Below are positions 1 to 5,749 of a DNA stretch of 8,944 nucleotides, one piece after another (the stretch's first letter is position 1; the number at the start of each line of letters is the position of its first letter). Position numbers and translations under genes: made by a program. The stretch is from Nitratifractor sp. (GTDB lineage Bacteria; Campylobacterota; Campylobacteria; Campylobacterales; Sulfurovaceae). The stretch covers positions 1 to 8,944 of the forward strand of contig WFSU01000162.1 in NCBI GenBank assembly GCA_015485845.1. The letters run 5' to 3'. Below the pieces are notes generated by a model that did no database searches, had not been told where the DNA came from, and was given only the letters and a program-made list of their open reading frames with translations.

Positions 1-149
1 ACCAAGCCGGAGCCGTAGCGTTTGTTCGTTTTGTCCTTTCTCCTGAAGGGCAGGCGATCATGCGTCAAAACGGTCAGGGGGTCATCGCTCCGCCGACGAT
101 CACCGGCGATGCGCGCCTTTTGAAAGCAGGAAACACGGAGTCCAAATGA
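1..149 (+). CDS. Tungstate/molybdate ABC transporter substrate-binding protein, C-terminal end (partial)
   Basis: Only the last 48 codons are present, read in the frame beginning at base 3 and ending at TGA 147-149; the start lies left of the window. The visible residues include FVRFVLSPEGQAIMRQNGQG followed by VIAPP, which matches the C-terminal end of periplasmic oxyanion-binding proteins of the ModA/WtpA type, where a helix ending in 'SPEGQ.I...NGQ' precedes the final strand. By family, this protein captures molybdate or tungstate in the periplasm and delivers it to the permease. The identity is supported mainly by the neighbours: an ATPase and a permease of the same transporter follow directly. 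The stop codon overlaps a possible ATG at 146 (ATGA), so the three genes form a tight operon. Substrate preference between molybdate and tungstate cannot be decided from this fragment. Confidence 0.72.
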   Translation, partial: QAGAVAFVRFVLSPEGQAIMRQNGQGVIAPPTITGDARLLKAGNTESK

Positions 150-150
150 G

Positions 151-155
151 AGGAG
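151..155 (+). promoter_or_regulatory. Ribosome-binding site that favours GTG 164 as start
   Basis: AGGAG lies 8 bases before GTG 164 and inside the coding sequence if ATG 146 were used. Its spacing suits the GTG and cannot serve the ATG. Confidence 0.6.
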
Positions 156-163
156 AATTCGGT

Positions 164-1171
164 GTGCTCAGTGTGAGAGATGTAATGCTGCAAAAAGAGG
201 CATTTACCCTCGGCCCTCTCTCATTTGATGTGCCGGAGCACTCTTATTTTGTTATCCTCGGCAAAACCGGCAGCGGCAAGACACTCCTGCTGGAGTCGCT
301 GGCGGGTCTGCAACCGGTGAAGGGGCAGGTGATGTTTCATGGCGAGGAGATCACCCGGATGCTTCCCGAAGAACGGGGGTTTGGGTTTGTCTATCAGGAT
401 TTTGCTCTCTTCCCCAACCTGAATGTCCGGGACAATATCCGCTTTGCCGGGCGGTTCCGGGCGATCGAAGATGCTGAAATGCTTTTTGATGATGTGGTCG
501 ATTTCCTCGGGATTGCTCCGCTGCTGGATCGGAGTATTACCCATCTAAGCGGCGGCGAGAAACAGCGGGTGGCGCTGGCACGGGCGATCTACTCCCGGCC
601 GAAGCTCCTGCTGCTCGACGAGCCCCTCAGTGCGATCGACCCGACTTTGCGTACCGCCATCATGATCGCCCTCAAGCAGATCGTTACCCGGTACGGCATG
701 TCGATCATCCACGTCACCCACAACTTCCGTGAAGCGACCTTCCTGGCTGATCGGATCGCCGTGATGATGGAGGGAAAAATCCTCCAGGTGGGGGAGGCGG
801 AGGAAGTGCTCCACCATCCGACCAGCCTGGCTGCGGCCAAATTTCTCGGGTTCAAAAACATTCTCCCCGCCTCGGTGCTGGGATTTACAGAAGACCGGCG
901 GCTTTTCTCGGTCAACCCCAACGCTATCCTCTTCTCCCGTCACCGGCAGGATCGGGAACACTGCCTCTCCTGCACGGTCGAAGAGATTGTCATTCAGGCG
1001 GATGTCAACAAAGTCATCTCCCGCGTTGGGGATCGAACCCTCTACGCCAAACTTCCCAAAACCATGTTTGCCAAACTCCAGATCACGGTGGGAGAGCGAC
1101 TCTACGCCTGTATGGCGGATCGGGACATCATGTGGCTGCCCGAAGCGGTAGCCCTCGAGGAGGCATCATGA
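164..1171 (+). CDS. Molybdate/tungstate ABC transporter ATP-binding protein (WtpC/ModC type)
   Basis: This is the ATPase subunit that powers oxyanion import at the inner membrane. Numbered from the upstream ATG at 146 (341 aa), the visible motifs are Walker A GKTGSGKT (39-46), Q-loop Gln84, signature LSGGE (134-138), Walker B LLLLDE (154-159, catalytic Glu159), D-loop SAID and switch His192 in HVTH. Residues from about 235 to the end form a C-terminal TOBE-like regulatory domain, as expected for ModC/WtpC-type subunits. Start choice: ATG 146 overlaps the preceding stop but has no good ribosome-binding site. GTG 164 lies 8 bases after AGGAG (151-155) and gives MLSVRDVML, the usual length for the first strand of an ABC domain, so I prefer GTG 164 (335 aa). 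The stop TGA overlaps the ATG of the permease gene at 1168, indicating translational coupling. A sulfate- or iron-type ATPase is less likely given the permease sequence. Confidence 0.9.
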   Translation: MLSVRDVMLQKEAFTLGPLSFDVPEHSYFVILGKTGSGKTLLLESLAGLQPVKGQVMFHGEEITRMLPEERGFGFVYQDFALFPNLNVRDNIRFAGRFRAIEDAEMLFDDVVDFLGIAPLLDRSITHLSGGEKQRVALARAIYSRPKLLLLDEPLSAIDPTLRTAIMIALKQIVTRYGMSIIHVTHNFREATFLADRIAVMMEGKILQVGEAEEVLHHPTSLAAAKFLGFKNILPASVLGFTEDRRLFSVNPNAILFSRHRQDREHCLSCTVEEIVIQADVNKVISRVGDRTLYAKLPKTMFAKLQITVGERLYACMADRDIMWLPEAVALEEAS

Positions 1172-1944
1172 AAAGCGATCGATTTTTTCTGGGGATTTTT
1201 CTGCTGCTCTCTTCGGTGATCGTCCTCTTTCTGATGGTGCCGTTGGGGAAATTGTTTATCAGTACGGGACTCCTTTCGATCACCAAAACCCTGATTGAGC
1301 CGGAGGTGGCCCAGAGCATAGGCTTGACGCTGCGGACGGCTCTGTGGGCGGTGCTGTTTGTCGCGGTGACAGGGATTCCGTTGGCGTATTTGATCGCCCG
1401 CTACTCGTTTCGGGGCAAAAGTATTCTCGAAGCACTCCTTGACATCCCGGTGATGGTGCCGCATACGGCGGCGGGGATTGCGCTGCTCGTGGCGTTCAAC
1501 GATGGATTTGTGGGGCGTGTGTTTTCAGCGCTGGGGCTGGAGATGATTGATACGACGACGGGGATCATGGCGGCGATGATGTTTCTCTCAGCCCCCTTCC
1601 TGATCAATGGAGCCAAAGAGGGGTTCAAAAAAGTGGATGTCAAGTACGAAAACGTCGCCCGCACCCTTGGAGCCGGGCCGATGCGCACGTTTTTCAGTGT
1701 TTCTCTCCCCAATGCCCGTGGGGAGATCATCAATGGGGCGCTGATGATGTGGAGTCGTGCTCTGGGGGAGTTCGGCGCGGTGGTGATTATCGCCTACCAC
1801 CCGATGGTCGCCCCCGTTCTCATCTACGACCGGTTCAACAACTACGGCTTGAGCTACTCCGCCCCCGTTGCAGCGGCGATGATTCTGGTATCGGTGATTT
1901 TGTTCCTGACCGTACGGTTGGTGAATAATCGATATGGGAAGTGA
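1168..1944 (+). CDS. Molybdate/tungstate ABC transporter permease (WtpB/ModB type)
   Basis: This 258-residue inner-membrane protein forms the translocation channel. I see about six hydrophobic segments, roughly at residues 7-25, 52-76, 95-112, 131-148, 188-210 and 233-252. The cytoplasmic coupling loop is clear: ENVARTLGAGPMRTFF at 161-176 followed by VSLP, with the conserved Gly at 168, which contacts the ATPase. ALGEFGAV (198-205) and the segment IIAYHPMVAPVLIYDRF (207-223) closely resemble what I remember of the Archaeoglobus ModB/WtpB family, so a molybdate/tungstate substrate is favoured. A longer frame opens at 1132, but ATG 1168 follows GAGGAGG (1156-1162) at good spacing and overlaps the ATPase stop by ATGA. 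The gene ends 3 bases before the end of the convergent lipoprotein gene, with no clear terminator between them. Confidence 0.9.
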   Translation: MKSDRFFLGIFLLLSSVIVLFLMVPLGKLFISTGLLSITKTLIEPEVAQSIGLTLRTALWAVLFVAVTGIPLAYLIARYSFRGKSILEALLDIPVMVPHTAAGIALLVAFNDGFVGRVFSALGLEMIDTTTGIMAAMMFLSAPFLINGAKEGFKKVDVKYENVARTLGAGPMRTFFSVSLPNARGEIINGALMMWSRALGEFGAVVIIAYHPMVAPVLIYDRFNNYGLSYSAPVAAAMILVSVILFLTVRLVNNRYGK

Positions 1945-1947
1945 CAG

Positions 1948-2340
1948 TTATTGGGTTGCGTTTTTATCTTTGGCGGTTCCGATAATACTGTCGACTAAAG
2001 CAGTGGCATCTCCAACGTAGTCTGATATATTGCTTCCAATGACACACGTGTCGTTGGTATCCGCGTTCATGTCACGCACATAGCATGATTTTTCAAGTGT
2101 ACTGCTGTTTTCATCCCGTGCAAAATCTTCACAGCTTACCTCTCCGTCTCTTTGAATGGCAAGGGTATCGTCCAATGCAGGTACCCTGTTGACAGCCACT
2201 TCAAGGAGAAATCCACAGCTGAGATATTCAGGATAATGATGAGCAATGACAATCATATCACGCTTGTTAATAGATTCATTATTGCATGCCGTTGTGAGGA
2301 AAAGAAAAGAGAGTAGAAGAGTTATATGTCGAAAGAGCAT
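1948..2340 (-). CDS. Small lipoprotein with one four-cysteine module, unknown function
   Basis: I do not recognise this 130-residue protein. It starts with a lipoprotein signal: a hydrophobic stretch LLLSFLFL and lipobox T-T-A-C, lipid-anchored Cys19. The rest holds one copy of a module also found twice in the upstream neighbour: IVIAHHYPEYLSC near 30-42, SCEDF with Cys70, Cys86, and DTCVIGSN with Cys99. The four cysteines suggest two disulfides in the periplasm or on the cell surface (inference). ATG 2340 is chosen because GGAGG sits 4 bases before it and because it gives a normal-length signal peptide. An in-frame ATG at 2367 would add nine residues and has no ribosome-binding site. The start region lies in a perfect hairpin (2339-2370). 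The gene follows the 198-residue paralogue in the same direction and is probably co-transcribed with it. Base composition is AT-richer than the transporter genes beside it. Confidence 0.8.
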   Translation of the reverse strand: MLFRHITLLLSFLFLTTACNNESINKRDMIVIAHHYPEYLSCGFLLEVAVNRVPALDDTLAIQRDGEVSCEDFARDENSSTLEKSCYVRDMNADTNDTCVIGSNISDYVGDATALVDSIIGTAKDKNATQ

Positions 2341-2370
2341 AATGCCTCCGGAAATTTTTGGAGGCATTAT
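2339..2370 (-). promoter_or_regulatory. Perfect 11-bp hairpin covering the ribosome-binding site and start codon
   Basis: On the + strand ATAATGCCTCC (2339-2349) and GGAGGCATTAT (2360-2370) are exact reverse complements separated by 10 bases. In the minus-strand mRNA the 3' arm contains the GGAGG Shine-Dalgarno of the gene starting at 2340 and the first two bases of its AUG. The 5' arm begins 14 bases after the stop codon of the upstream lipoprotein gene. No U-tract follows, so a translation-control hairpin is more likely than a terminator. Ribosomes finishing the upstream gene could help melt it (inference). Confidence 0.65.
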
Positions 2371-2384
2371 ATCTAAATAAAGAT

Positions 2385-2981
2385 TTATTGGTTTGGACCG
2401 TTTTCGGCTCCAACGACACAGATGGAGTCTCCATATGCTTTGTTGTCATCATTCAATACTTTTGAGTTATCACAAGTAGCATCAGGGAAATCGCCGCAGT
2501 CTACGTTGCTTTCAGGTGTATAGACTTCAATATTTCCGCTGTATCCATTGTCCTCGGCAATTTTACCGATGACGTGCTTTCCGCAAAGGTCAGGATTGAC
2601 TTTTTGGACGATGTAAATGTATTTTTGCTTTTTAGTTGCATTTTCGTCCTGATCGCCATTGAGCGAATCGGCACCAATGGCACATGCAGATCCCCCAAAA
2701 CCTTTATCACCATTCTTGAGCTCCGTAACGCCACAATTTTCATTTTTGACCTTGCCATAATCTGAACAGGTAGCGTGTGAATCACTATCTTCATGGTAGT
2801 TGGCACCTTTGAGCCCAAATTCATCAACGATATAACCTATCGTTAAGAAGCTGCAAGCCATGGATTCAACATTTTGCGCGATGAGGACATAGTTTTTCTT
2901 CATCACCTCTTCTTTACTTACTTCACATCCGGTTACAATCAGCGCAATGGCAGTCAGCGCCAATAACATTCTTTTTTTCAT
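2385..2981 (-). CDS. Lipoprotein with two tandem four-cysteine modules, unknown function
   Basis: I do not recognise this 198-residue protein as a known family. The N-terminus MKKRMLLALTAIALIVTGC is a classic lipoprotein signal with lipobox V-T-G-C and anchored Cys19. The mature part is an internal duplication. Module 1 (about 29-104) has YVLIAQNV, Cys43, TCSDYG (Cys72), Cys83 and SACAIGAD (Cys100). Module 2 (about 119-192) has YIYIVQKV, Cys133, DCGDF (Cys162), Cys170 and SICVVGAEN (Cys188). The first two cysteines are exactly 29 residues apart in both copies and the last two are 17 and 18 apart. The linker between modules (105-118) is Asp/Asn-rich. The start has a good ribosome-binding site, AAGGAGA (2986-2992). 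The downstream gene carries a third, single copy of the module. The protein is presumably exported and disulfide-bonded; no enzyme motif is visible. Confidence 0.85.
   Translation of the reverse strand: MKKRMLLALTAIALIVTGCEVSKEEVMKKNYVLIAQNVESMACSFLTIGYIVDEFGLKGANYHEDSDSHATCSDYGKVKNENCGVTELKNGDKGFGGSACAIGADSLNGDQDENATKKQKYIYIVQKVNPDLCGKHVIGKIAEDNGYSGNIEVYTPESNVDCGDFPDATCDNSKVLNDDNKAYGDSICVVGAENGPNQ
2406..2627 (-). repeat. Four-cysteine module, copy 2 of the 198-aa lipoprotein
   Basis: Codes for residues 119-192, with Cys at 133, 162, 170 and 188. It is the partner of the module at 2670-2897. The two are clearly diverged in sequence but keep cysteine spacing and the end motif C-[AV]-[IV]-G-A-[DE]. 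Confidence 0.75.
2670..2897 (-). repeat. Four-cysteine module, copy 1 of the 198-aa lipoprotein
   Basis: Codes for residues 29-104, with Cys at 43, 72, 83 and 100. It aligns with copy 2 (2406-2627) and with the single module in the downstream lipoprotein gene (2032-2262). Confidence 0.75.
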
Positions 2982-3006
2982 GATCTCTCCTTTTTTGATA
3001 TGCCCA

Positions 3007-3012
3007 ATTATA
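3007..3012 (-). promoter_or_regulatory. Predicted -10 box of the lipoprotein pair
   Basis: The minus strand reads GCGCTATAATTGG, a perfect TATAAT 25 bases before the start codon at 2981, with the ribosome-binding site between. No good -35 is seen 17 bases upstream, which is common in Campylobacterota housekeeping promoters. It gives the lipoprotein genes a promoter separate from glnA. Confidence 0.6.
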
Positions 3013-3102
3013 GCGCGAAAAAATGAAAAGAGTATTGAAATCTAAAAAAGAAATGAAACAATTGTATTAAATGTTTAAAGAGTGTGAAAGATAACATACG
3101 AG

Positions 3103-3124
3103 AGCGCCAGCGGGGACTGACGCT
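3103..3124 (-). terminator. Weak terminator-like hairpin after glnA
   Basis: In the minus-strand transcript AGCGUCAG pairs with CUGGCGCU around a 6-base loop, giving an 8-bp stem with one U-G wobble, 11 bases after the glnA stop. On the plus strand the wobble position becomes a C-A mismatch, so the structure fits minus-strand RNA better. There is no tight U-tract after the stem, so termination may be leaky and glnA transcripts could reach the lipoprotein genes. Confidence 0.4.
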
Positions 3125-3135
3125 TCATGTGAATA

Positions 3136-4569
3136 TTAGCAAGAGTAAGTGGAAATATATTCGTATGCCGTCGGGCGTCCTTCGACGGGGACGACGTGGC
3201 GGTCGAACATGTAGTCGACGTATTCCTGGACGTACTCAGGGCTCATGATCGGTGCGAGGAAGTCGTGGTCTTTTTCCAATCCTTCGAGGGCTTCGCGGAA
3301 GCTGTTGGGGAGCTCAGGGATACCCCGCTCGGCGATTTCGTCACGGGTGAGTTCGAAGAGGTCTTCGTTGACCGGGCCTACGAGGTCGTAGCCACCGGCT
3401 TTGATCCCGTCCAGACCGGCGGTCATCAGAACGGCGAAGGCAAGGTAGGGGCACGAAGTGGAGTCGGGGAAGCGGGTCTCGATCCGGGTTGCTTTTTCAC
3501 CGGCACCGTAAGGGATTCGGCAGGCAGCAGAACGGTTTTGGCTGGAGTAGGTGAGGATACGGGGCGCTTCGAAGCCCGGCAACAGACGCTTGAATGAGTT
3601 GGTGCTGGGGTTGGTGAAGCTGGCGACGGCCTCTTTGTGCTTGAAGATACCGCTGAGGTAGTCGAGAGCGGTTTTGCTGAGGTTGGCGTATTCTCCTTCA
3701 GCGTAGAAGAGGTTCTTGCCGTCTTTCCAGAGGGACTGGTGGACGTGCATCCCGTTTCCGTTGTCGTTGTAGATCGGCTTGGGCATGAACGTGGCGGTTT
3801 TGCCGTTGAGGTGAGCGACCATTTTGACGACGTATTTGTACTTCTGAACGTTGTCGGCGGCGGTGATGATGTCGGAGAAGACGATCCCGATCTCATGCTG
3901 AGCCTGGGCGACTTCGTGGTGACCGAGGACGACTTCGAGACCGACCTCTTCGAGAACCTGCATCATCTCGGCACGGAGATCGACGGCAGAGTCGGTGGGC
4001 ATGACGGGGAAGTAGCCACCCTTGATACGGGGGCGGTGTCCCATGTTGCCGTACTCGCCATAGTCGGCGGCATCGGCCCAGTGCCCTTCGTCCGACTCGA
4101 CTTTGAACGACTGCTCATTGTCGGCATCGGTGATTTTGACATCGTCGAAGATGAAGAACTCGTTCTCCGGTCCGAAGTAAGCGGCATCAGCGACACCGGC
4201 TTCTTCGAGGGCTTTGAGAGCTTTCTTGGCGATGGAGCGAGGGCATTTGGCGTAGAGCTCGTTTTTATAAATGTCATAGACATCACAGATGACGATCACG
4301 GTGCTGTCAGCGGTAAACGGATCGAGGAATGCGGTCGGGACATCGGGCTTGAGGAGCATATCCGACTCGTTGATCGGCTGCCAGTTTTCGATAGAGGATC
4401 CATCAAAAGGGACACCATTTTCGAGCATGGCGTCATCGACGGCGCTTCGGCGATAGCTGATATGGTGCCATGCCCCTTTGATGTCGGTGAAACGGAAATC
4501 GATGAACTCTACTTCGTTCTCGTCACAGAATGTATTGAACTCTGCGAGATTGTTGACAAATTTACCCAT
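3136..4569 (-). CDS. glnA: Type I glutamine synthetase
   Basis: Glutamine synthetase joins ammonium to glutamate using ATP, the main entry of nitrogen into metabolism; the active enzyme is a cytosolic dodecamer. The 477-residue length is normal for GSI. Visible landmarks in order are the DGSSI loop (56-60), the metal-binding GPENEFF (133-139), NGNGMHVHQS (270-279), the glutamate/ATP loop NPSTNSFKRL (320-329), NRSAACRIP (345-353), RIETRFPD (362-369) and the C-terminus EYISTYSC. The adenylylation Tyr of the E. coli enzyme (in NLYDL) aligns with Phe405 in EDLFEL, so control by adenylylation at this site is impossible; I recall Helicobacter pylori GlnA having the same change. The start ATG 4569 follows AGGAGA (4577-4582) and a TATAAT promoter (4602-4607). 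The upstream gene, a histidinol-phosphatase, is 72 bases away on the same strand. Confidence 0.97.
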   Translation of the reverse strand: MGKFVNNLAEFNTFCDENEVEFIDFRFTDIKGAWHHISYRRSAVDDAMLENGVPFDGSSIENWQPINESDMLLKPDVPTAFLDPFTADSTVIVICDVYDIYKNELYAKCPRSIAKKALKALEEAGVADAAYFGPENEFFIFDDVKITDADNEQSFKVESDEGHWADAADYGEYGNMGHRPRIKGGYFPVMPTDSAVDLRAEMMQVLEEVGLEVVLGHHEVAQAQHEIGIVFSDIITAADNVQKYKYVVKMVAHLNGKTATFMPKPIYNDNGNGMHVHQSLWKDGKNLFYAEGEYANLSKTALDYLSGIFKHKEAVASFTNPSTNSFKRLLPGFEAPRILTYSSQNRSAACRIPYGAGEKATRIETRFPDSTSCPYLAFAVLMTAGLDGIKAGGYDLVGPVNEDLFELTRDEIAERGIPELPNSFREALEGLEKDHDFLAPIMSPEYVQEYVDYMFDRHVVPVEGRPTAYEYISTYSC

Positions 4570-4601
4570 GTAGTCTTCTCCTAGAAAAAATTTATGGGGT
4601 T

Positions 4602-4607
4602 ATTATA
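4602..4607 (-). promoter_or_regulatory. Predicted -10 box of glnA
   Basis: The minus strand reads GGCTATAATAACC, a perfect TATAAT about 33 bases before the glnA ATG. The predicted transcript would start near 4595 and include the AGGAGA ribosome-binding site. No convincing -35 is seen. The box lies in the short gap between the histidinol-phosphatase stop and glnA, so glnA need not depend on upstream transcription. Confidence 0.6.
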
Positions 4608-4641
4608 GCCATTCTTGATTGAAGATGCTCAGAGGAGGTGA

Positions 4642-5421
4642 TTAAATTTTCACCATTTGTTTGTTTCGTTTCCGAAAGGTAACAGCTTGGGTGTATCCGA
4701 CCGATCGGGCGAGGGCAATGGCTTGATCGTAACCGACACCCACCTGTTCCGTCGCATGGGCATCCGAGCCGAAGGTAATAGGGATATTGAGCGAAAACGC
4801 TTCTTCAAGCAGCGTACGGGAAGGGTAGAGCTCAGCGACCGGTTTGCGCAGCCCGGCGGTGTTGATCTCCAGCACCATGCCCGATCGAGCGATCGCCTCG
4901 AGTGCGGGGCGGGCGAGGGTACGGATGTCGGTGGCAGGAAGGTGCTTAAAAAGCTTGATGAGGTCGAGATGCCCCACGATGTCAAACCATCCTGACTCGG
5001 CCATCGCCTCTACGGCCGCGAAATAGTCCCGCCACACCGTATCGATGTCGCGTGCTTCCCATTCGCCAATAAACTCCGGATTGTCAAAGCCCCACTTCTC
5101 GAGGAAATGGACTGAGCCGACGAGGAAGTCCACATCGGCCTGGAGCACCCGATCGTTCATGTGCCCGGGGAGCCAGTCCACCTCATACCCCAGCCGGATA
5201 TCGATCCGGTCACGGTAGCGCTCCCGCGCAGCGAGAACATCGGCTTCGTAAGCGCCCATCTCCTCAAACGAGACCCGATACCCCTCATCGAAATCCATCG
5301 GGGCATGCTCACTGAAGCCGTACACATCGACCCCGAGATCAATGGCACGTTCAATGTACTCGTCCATGGTGCCGGTCGCGTGGTTGCAGCGGGTGGTGTG
5401 ATTGTGGAGGTCGATTTTCAT
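4642..5421 (-). CDS. hisK: Histidinol-phosphatase, PHP family
   Basis: This 259-residue cytosolic enzyme very likely removes phosphate from L-histidinol phosphate, the penultimate stage of histidine synthesis. It has the metal-binding signature of the PHP fold: DLHNHT with His6 and His8, FSEHAP (Glu38, His39), GYEVDW (Glu80), GSVH (His105), GHLDL (His151, Asp153) and FGSDAH (Asp220, His222). Its length and these motifs match HisK/HisJ-type monofunctional phosphatases rather than DNA polymerase PHP domains; another small phosphoester substrate cannot be excluded. The open frame continues upstream to an ATG at 5682, but those 87 codons cover palindromes and AT-rich DNA and do not resemble protein. 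ATG 5421 directly before KIDLHNH is the right start. There is no Shine-Dalgarno, and a TATACT box ends 6 bases before the ATG, so the transcript may be leaderless. The gene lies 72 bases upstream of glnA. Confidence 0.88.
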   Translation of the reverse strand: MKIDLHNHTTRCNHATGTMDEYIERAIDLGVDVYGFSEHAPMDFDEGYRVSFEEMGAYEADVLAARERYRDRIDIRLGYEVDWLPGHMNDRVLQADVDFLVGSVHFLEKWGFDNPEFIGEWEARDIDTVWRDYFAAVEAMAESGWFDIVGHLDLIKLFKHLPATDIRTLARPALEAIARSGMVLEINTAGLRKPVAELYPSRTLLEEAFSLNIPITFGSDAHATEQVGVGYDQAIALARSVGYTQAVTFRKRNKQMVKI

Positions 5422-5427
5422 GGGGGT

Positions 5428-5433
5428 AGTATA
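5428..5433 (-). promoter_or_regulatory. Candidate -10 box giving a leaderless histidinol-phosphatase mRNA
   Basis: The minus strand reads TATACT, then ACCCCC, then the ATG at 5421. A start 6-8 bases after the -10 would fall at or next to the A of ATG. No ribosome-binding site is present in the interval and no clear -35 is seen. Confidence 0.4.
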
Positions 5434-5472
5434 GCGTAGGTTGGGTAAGGGGTATATTGATGAGGAGTTGTA

Positions 5473-5539
5473 GTGTTGTGCCCCCACAACACCAATTGAG
5501 GCGTAGGGGGCAGACATGAGCGTCTGCCTGAAGGTGTTG
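5473..5539. repeat. Cluster of palindromes with mutually exclusive pairings
   Basis: Three pairings are exact. GTGTTGTG (5473-5480) pairs with CACAACAC (5485-5492) around CCCC. GGCAGAC (5509-5515) pairs with GTCTGCC (5522-5528) around six bases. CAACACC (5487-5493) also pairs with GGTGTTG (5533-5539), enclosing the second hairpin and competing with the first. No U-tract follows on either strand. It resembles a dispersed intergenic palindromic repeat, a MITE remnant or a folded RNA; the sequence alone does not say which. Confidence 0.5.
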
Positions 5540-5608
5540 CAATAGGTGATACAGATGAAGAATATGTTACTCTTTGAAACAATATTTATATGTTCAACAC
5601 TGTTTAAG

Positions 5609-5614
5609 TATAAT
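5609..5614 (+). promoter_or_regulatory. Predicted -10 box of the RHS gene
   Basis: TTTAAGTATAATTT is a perfect TATAAT preceded by TTTAAG, an upstream extension I associate with Helicobacter/Campylobacter housekeeping promoters. A start 7 bases downstream would fall at about 5621, inside the GA tract, leaving a leader of about 130 bases before the ATG at 5750. Confidence 0.5.
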
Positions 5615-5617
5615 TTC

Positions 5618-5632
5618 GAGAGAGAGAGAGAG
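5618..5632 (+). repeat. (GA)7 dinucleotide tract
   Basis: Fifteen bases of uninterrupted GA repeat begin 4 bases after the TATAAT. It is the only long simple-sequence tract I noticed in the window and sits where transcription of the RHS gene should begin. Confidence 0.85.
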
Positions 5633-5737
5633 CTATTTTGATACAATTGTTGAAAAGGTAGTATGTTAATGAGTATGCCCAATGGAAATACTTGAATTTA
5701 CAGACTCGACCACATGTAAGCAATCTTTATTGCTGTT

Positions 5738-5743
5738 GAGGAA
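5738..5743 (+). promoter_or_regulatory. Ribosome-binding site of the RHS gene
   Basis: GAGGAA lies 6 bases before ATG 5750 and fixes that start. Confidence 0.7.
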
Positions 5744-5749
5744 TTGATC

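Larger units (their letters stand above)
5422..5749. other. Divergent intergenic region with palindromes, promoter and GA tract
   Basis: This 328-base gap separates the histidinol-phosphatase (minus) from the RHS gene (plus). It holds the -10 of the former next to its start, a cluster of three mutually related palindromes at 5473-5539, a TATAAT at 5609-5614, a (GA)7 tract at 5618-5632, and a small 6-bp hairpin (AGCAAT/ATTGCT, 5719-5734) just before the RHS ribosome-binding site. I see no convincing gene here. Confidence 0.6.

Noticed and set aside
1943..1993. GACAGT/ACTGTC inverted repeat as a terminator between the convergent genes
   Set aside because: It is six base pairs around a loop of about 39 bases with no U-tract, and lies largely within coding sequence.
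2341..2367. Upstream ATG 2367 for the small lipoprotein
   Set aside because: It has no ribosome-binding site and the added residues only lengthen the signal peptide; ATG 2340 has GGAGG before it.
3637..4584. 315-codon plus-strand frame
   Set aside because: It is antisense to glnA, which is certain. The translation is a low-complexity run rich in Val, Asp and Glu.
5473..5539. Integron attC-like site or CRISPR-like repeat
   Set aside because: The GTTRRRY and RYYYAAC core sites of attC are not matched, no integron-type cassette follows, and there are no regularly spaced direct repeats.
5516..5545. Short leader peptide starting at ATG 5516
   Set aside because: It is only nine codons before TAG, has no ribosome-binding site, and lies inside the palindrome loop.
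5422..5682. N-terminal extension of the histidinol-phosphatase to ATG 5682
   Set aside because: The 87 extra codons cover palindromes and the GA tract, resemble no protein, and precede an ATG that begins exactly at the PHP fold.
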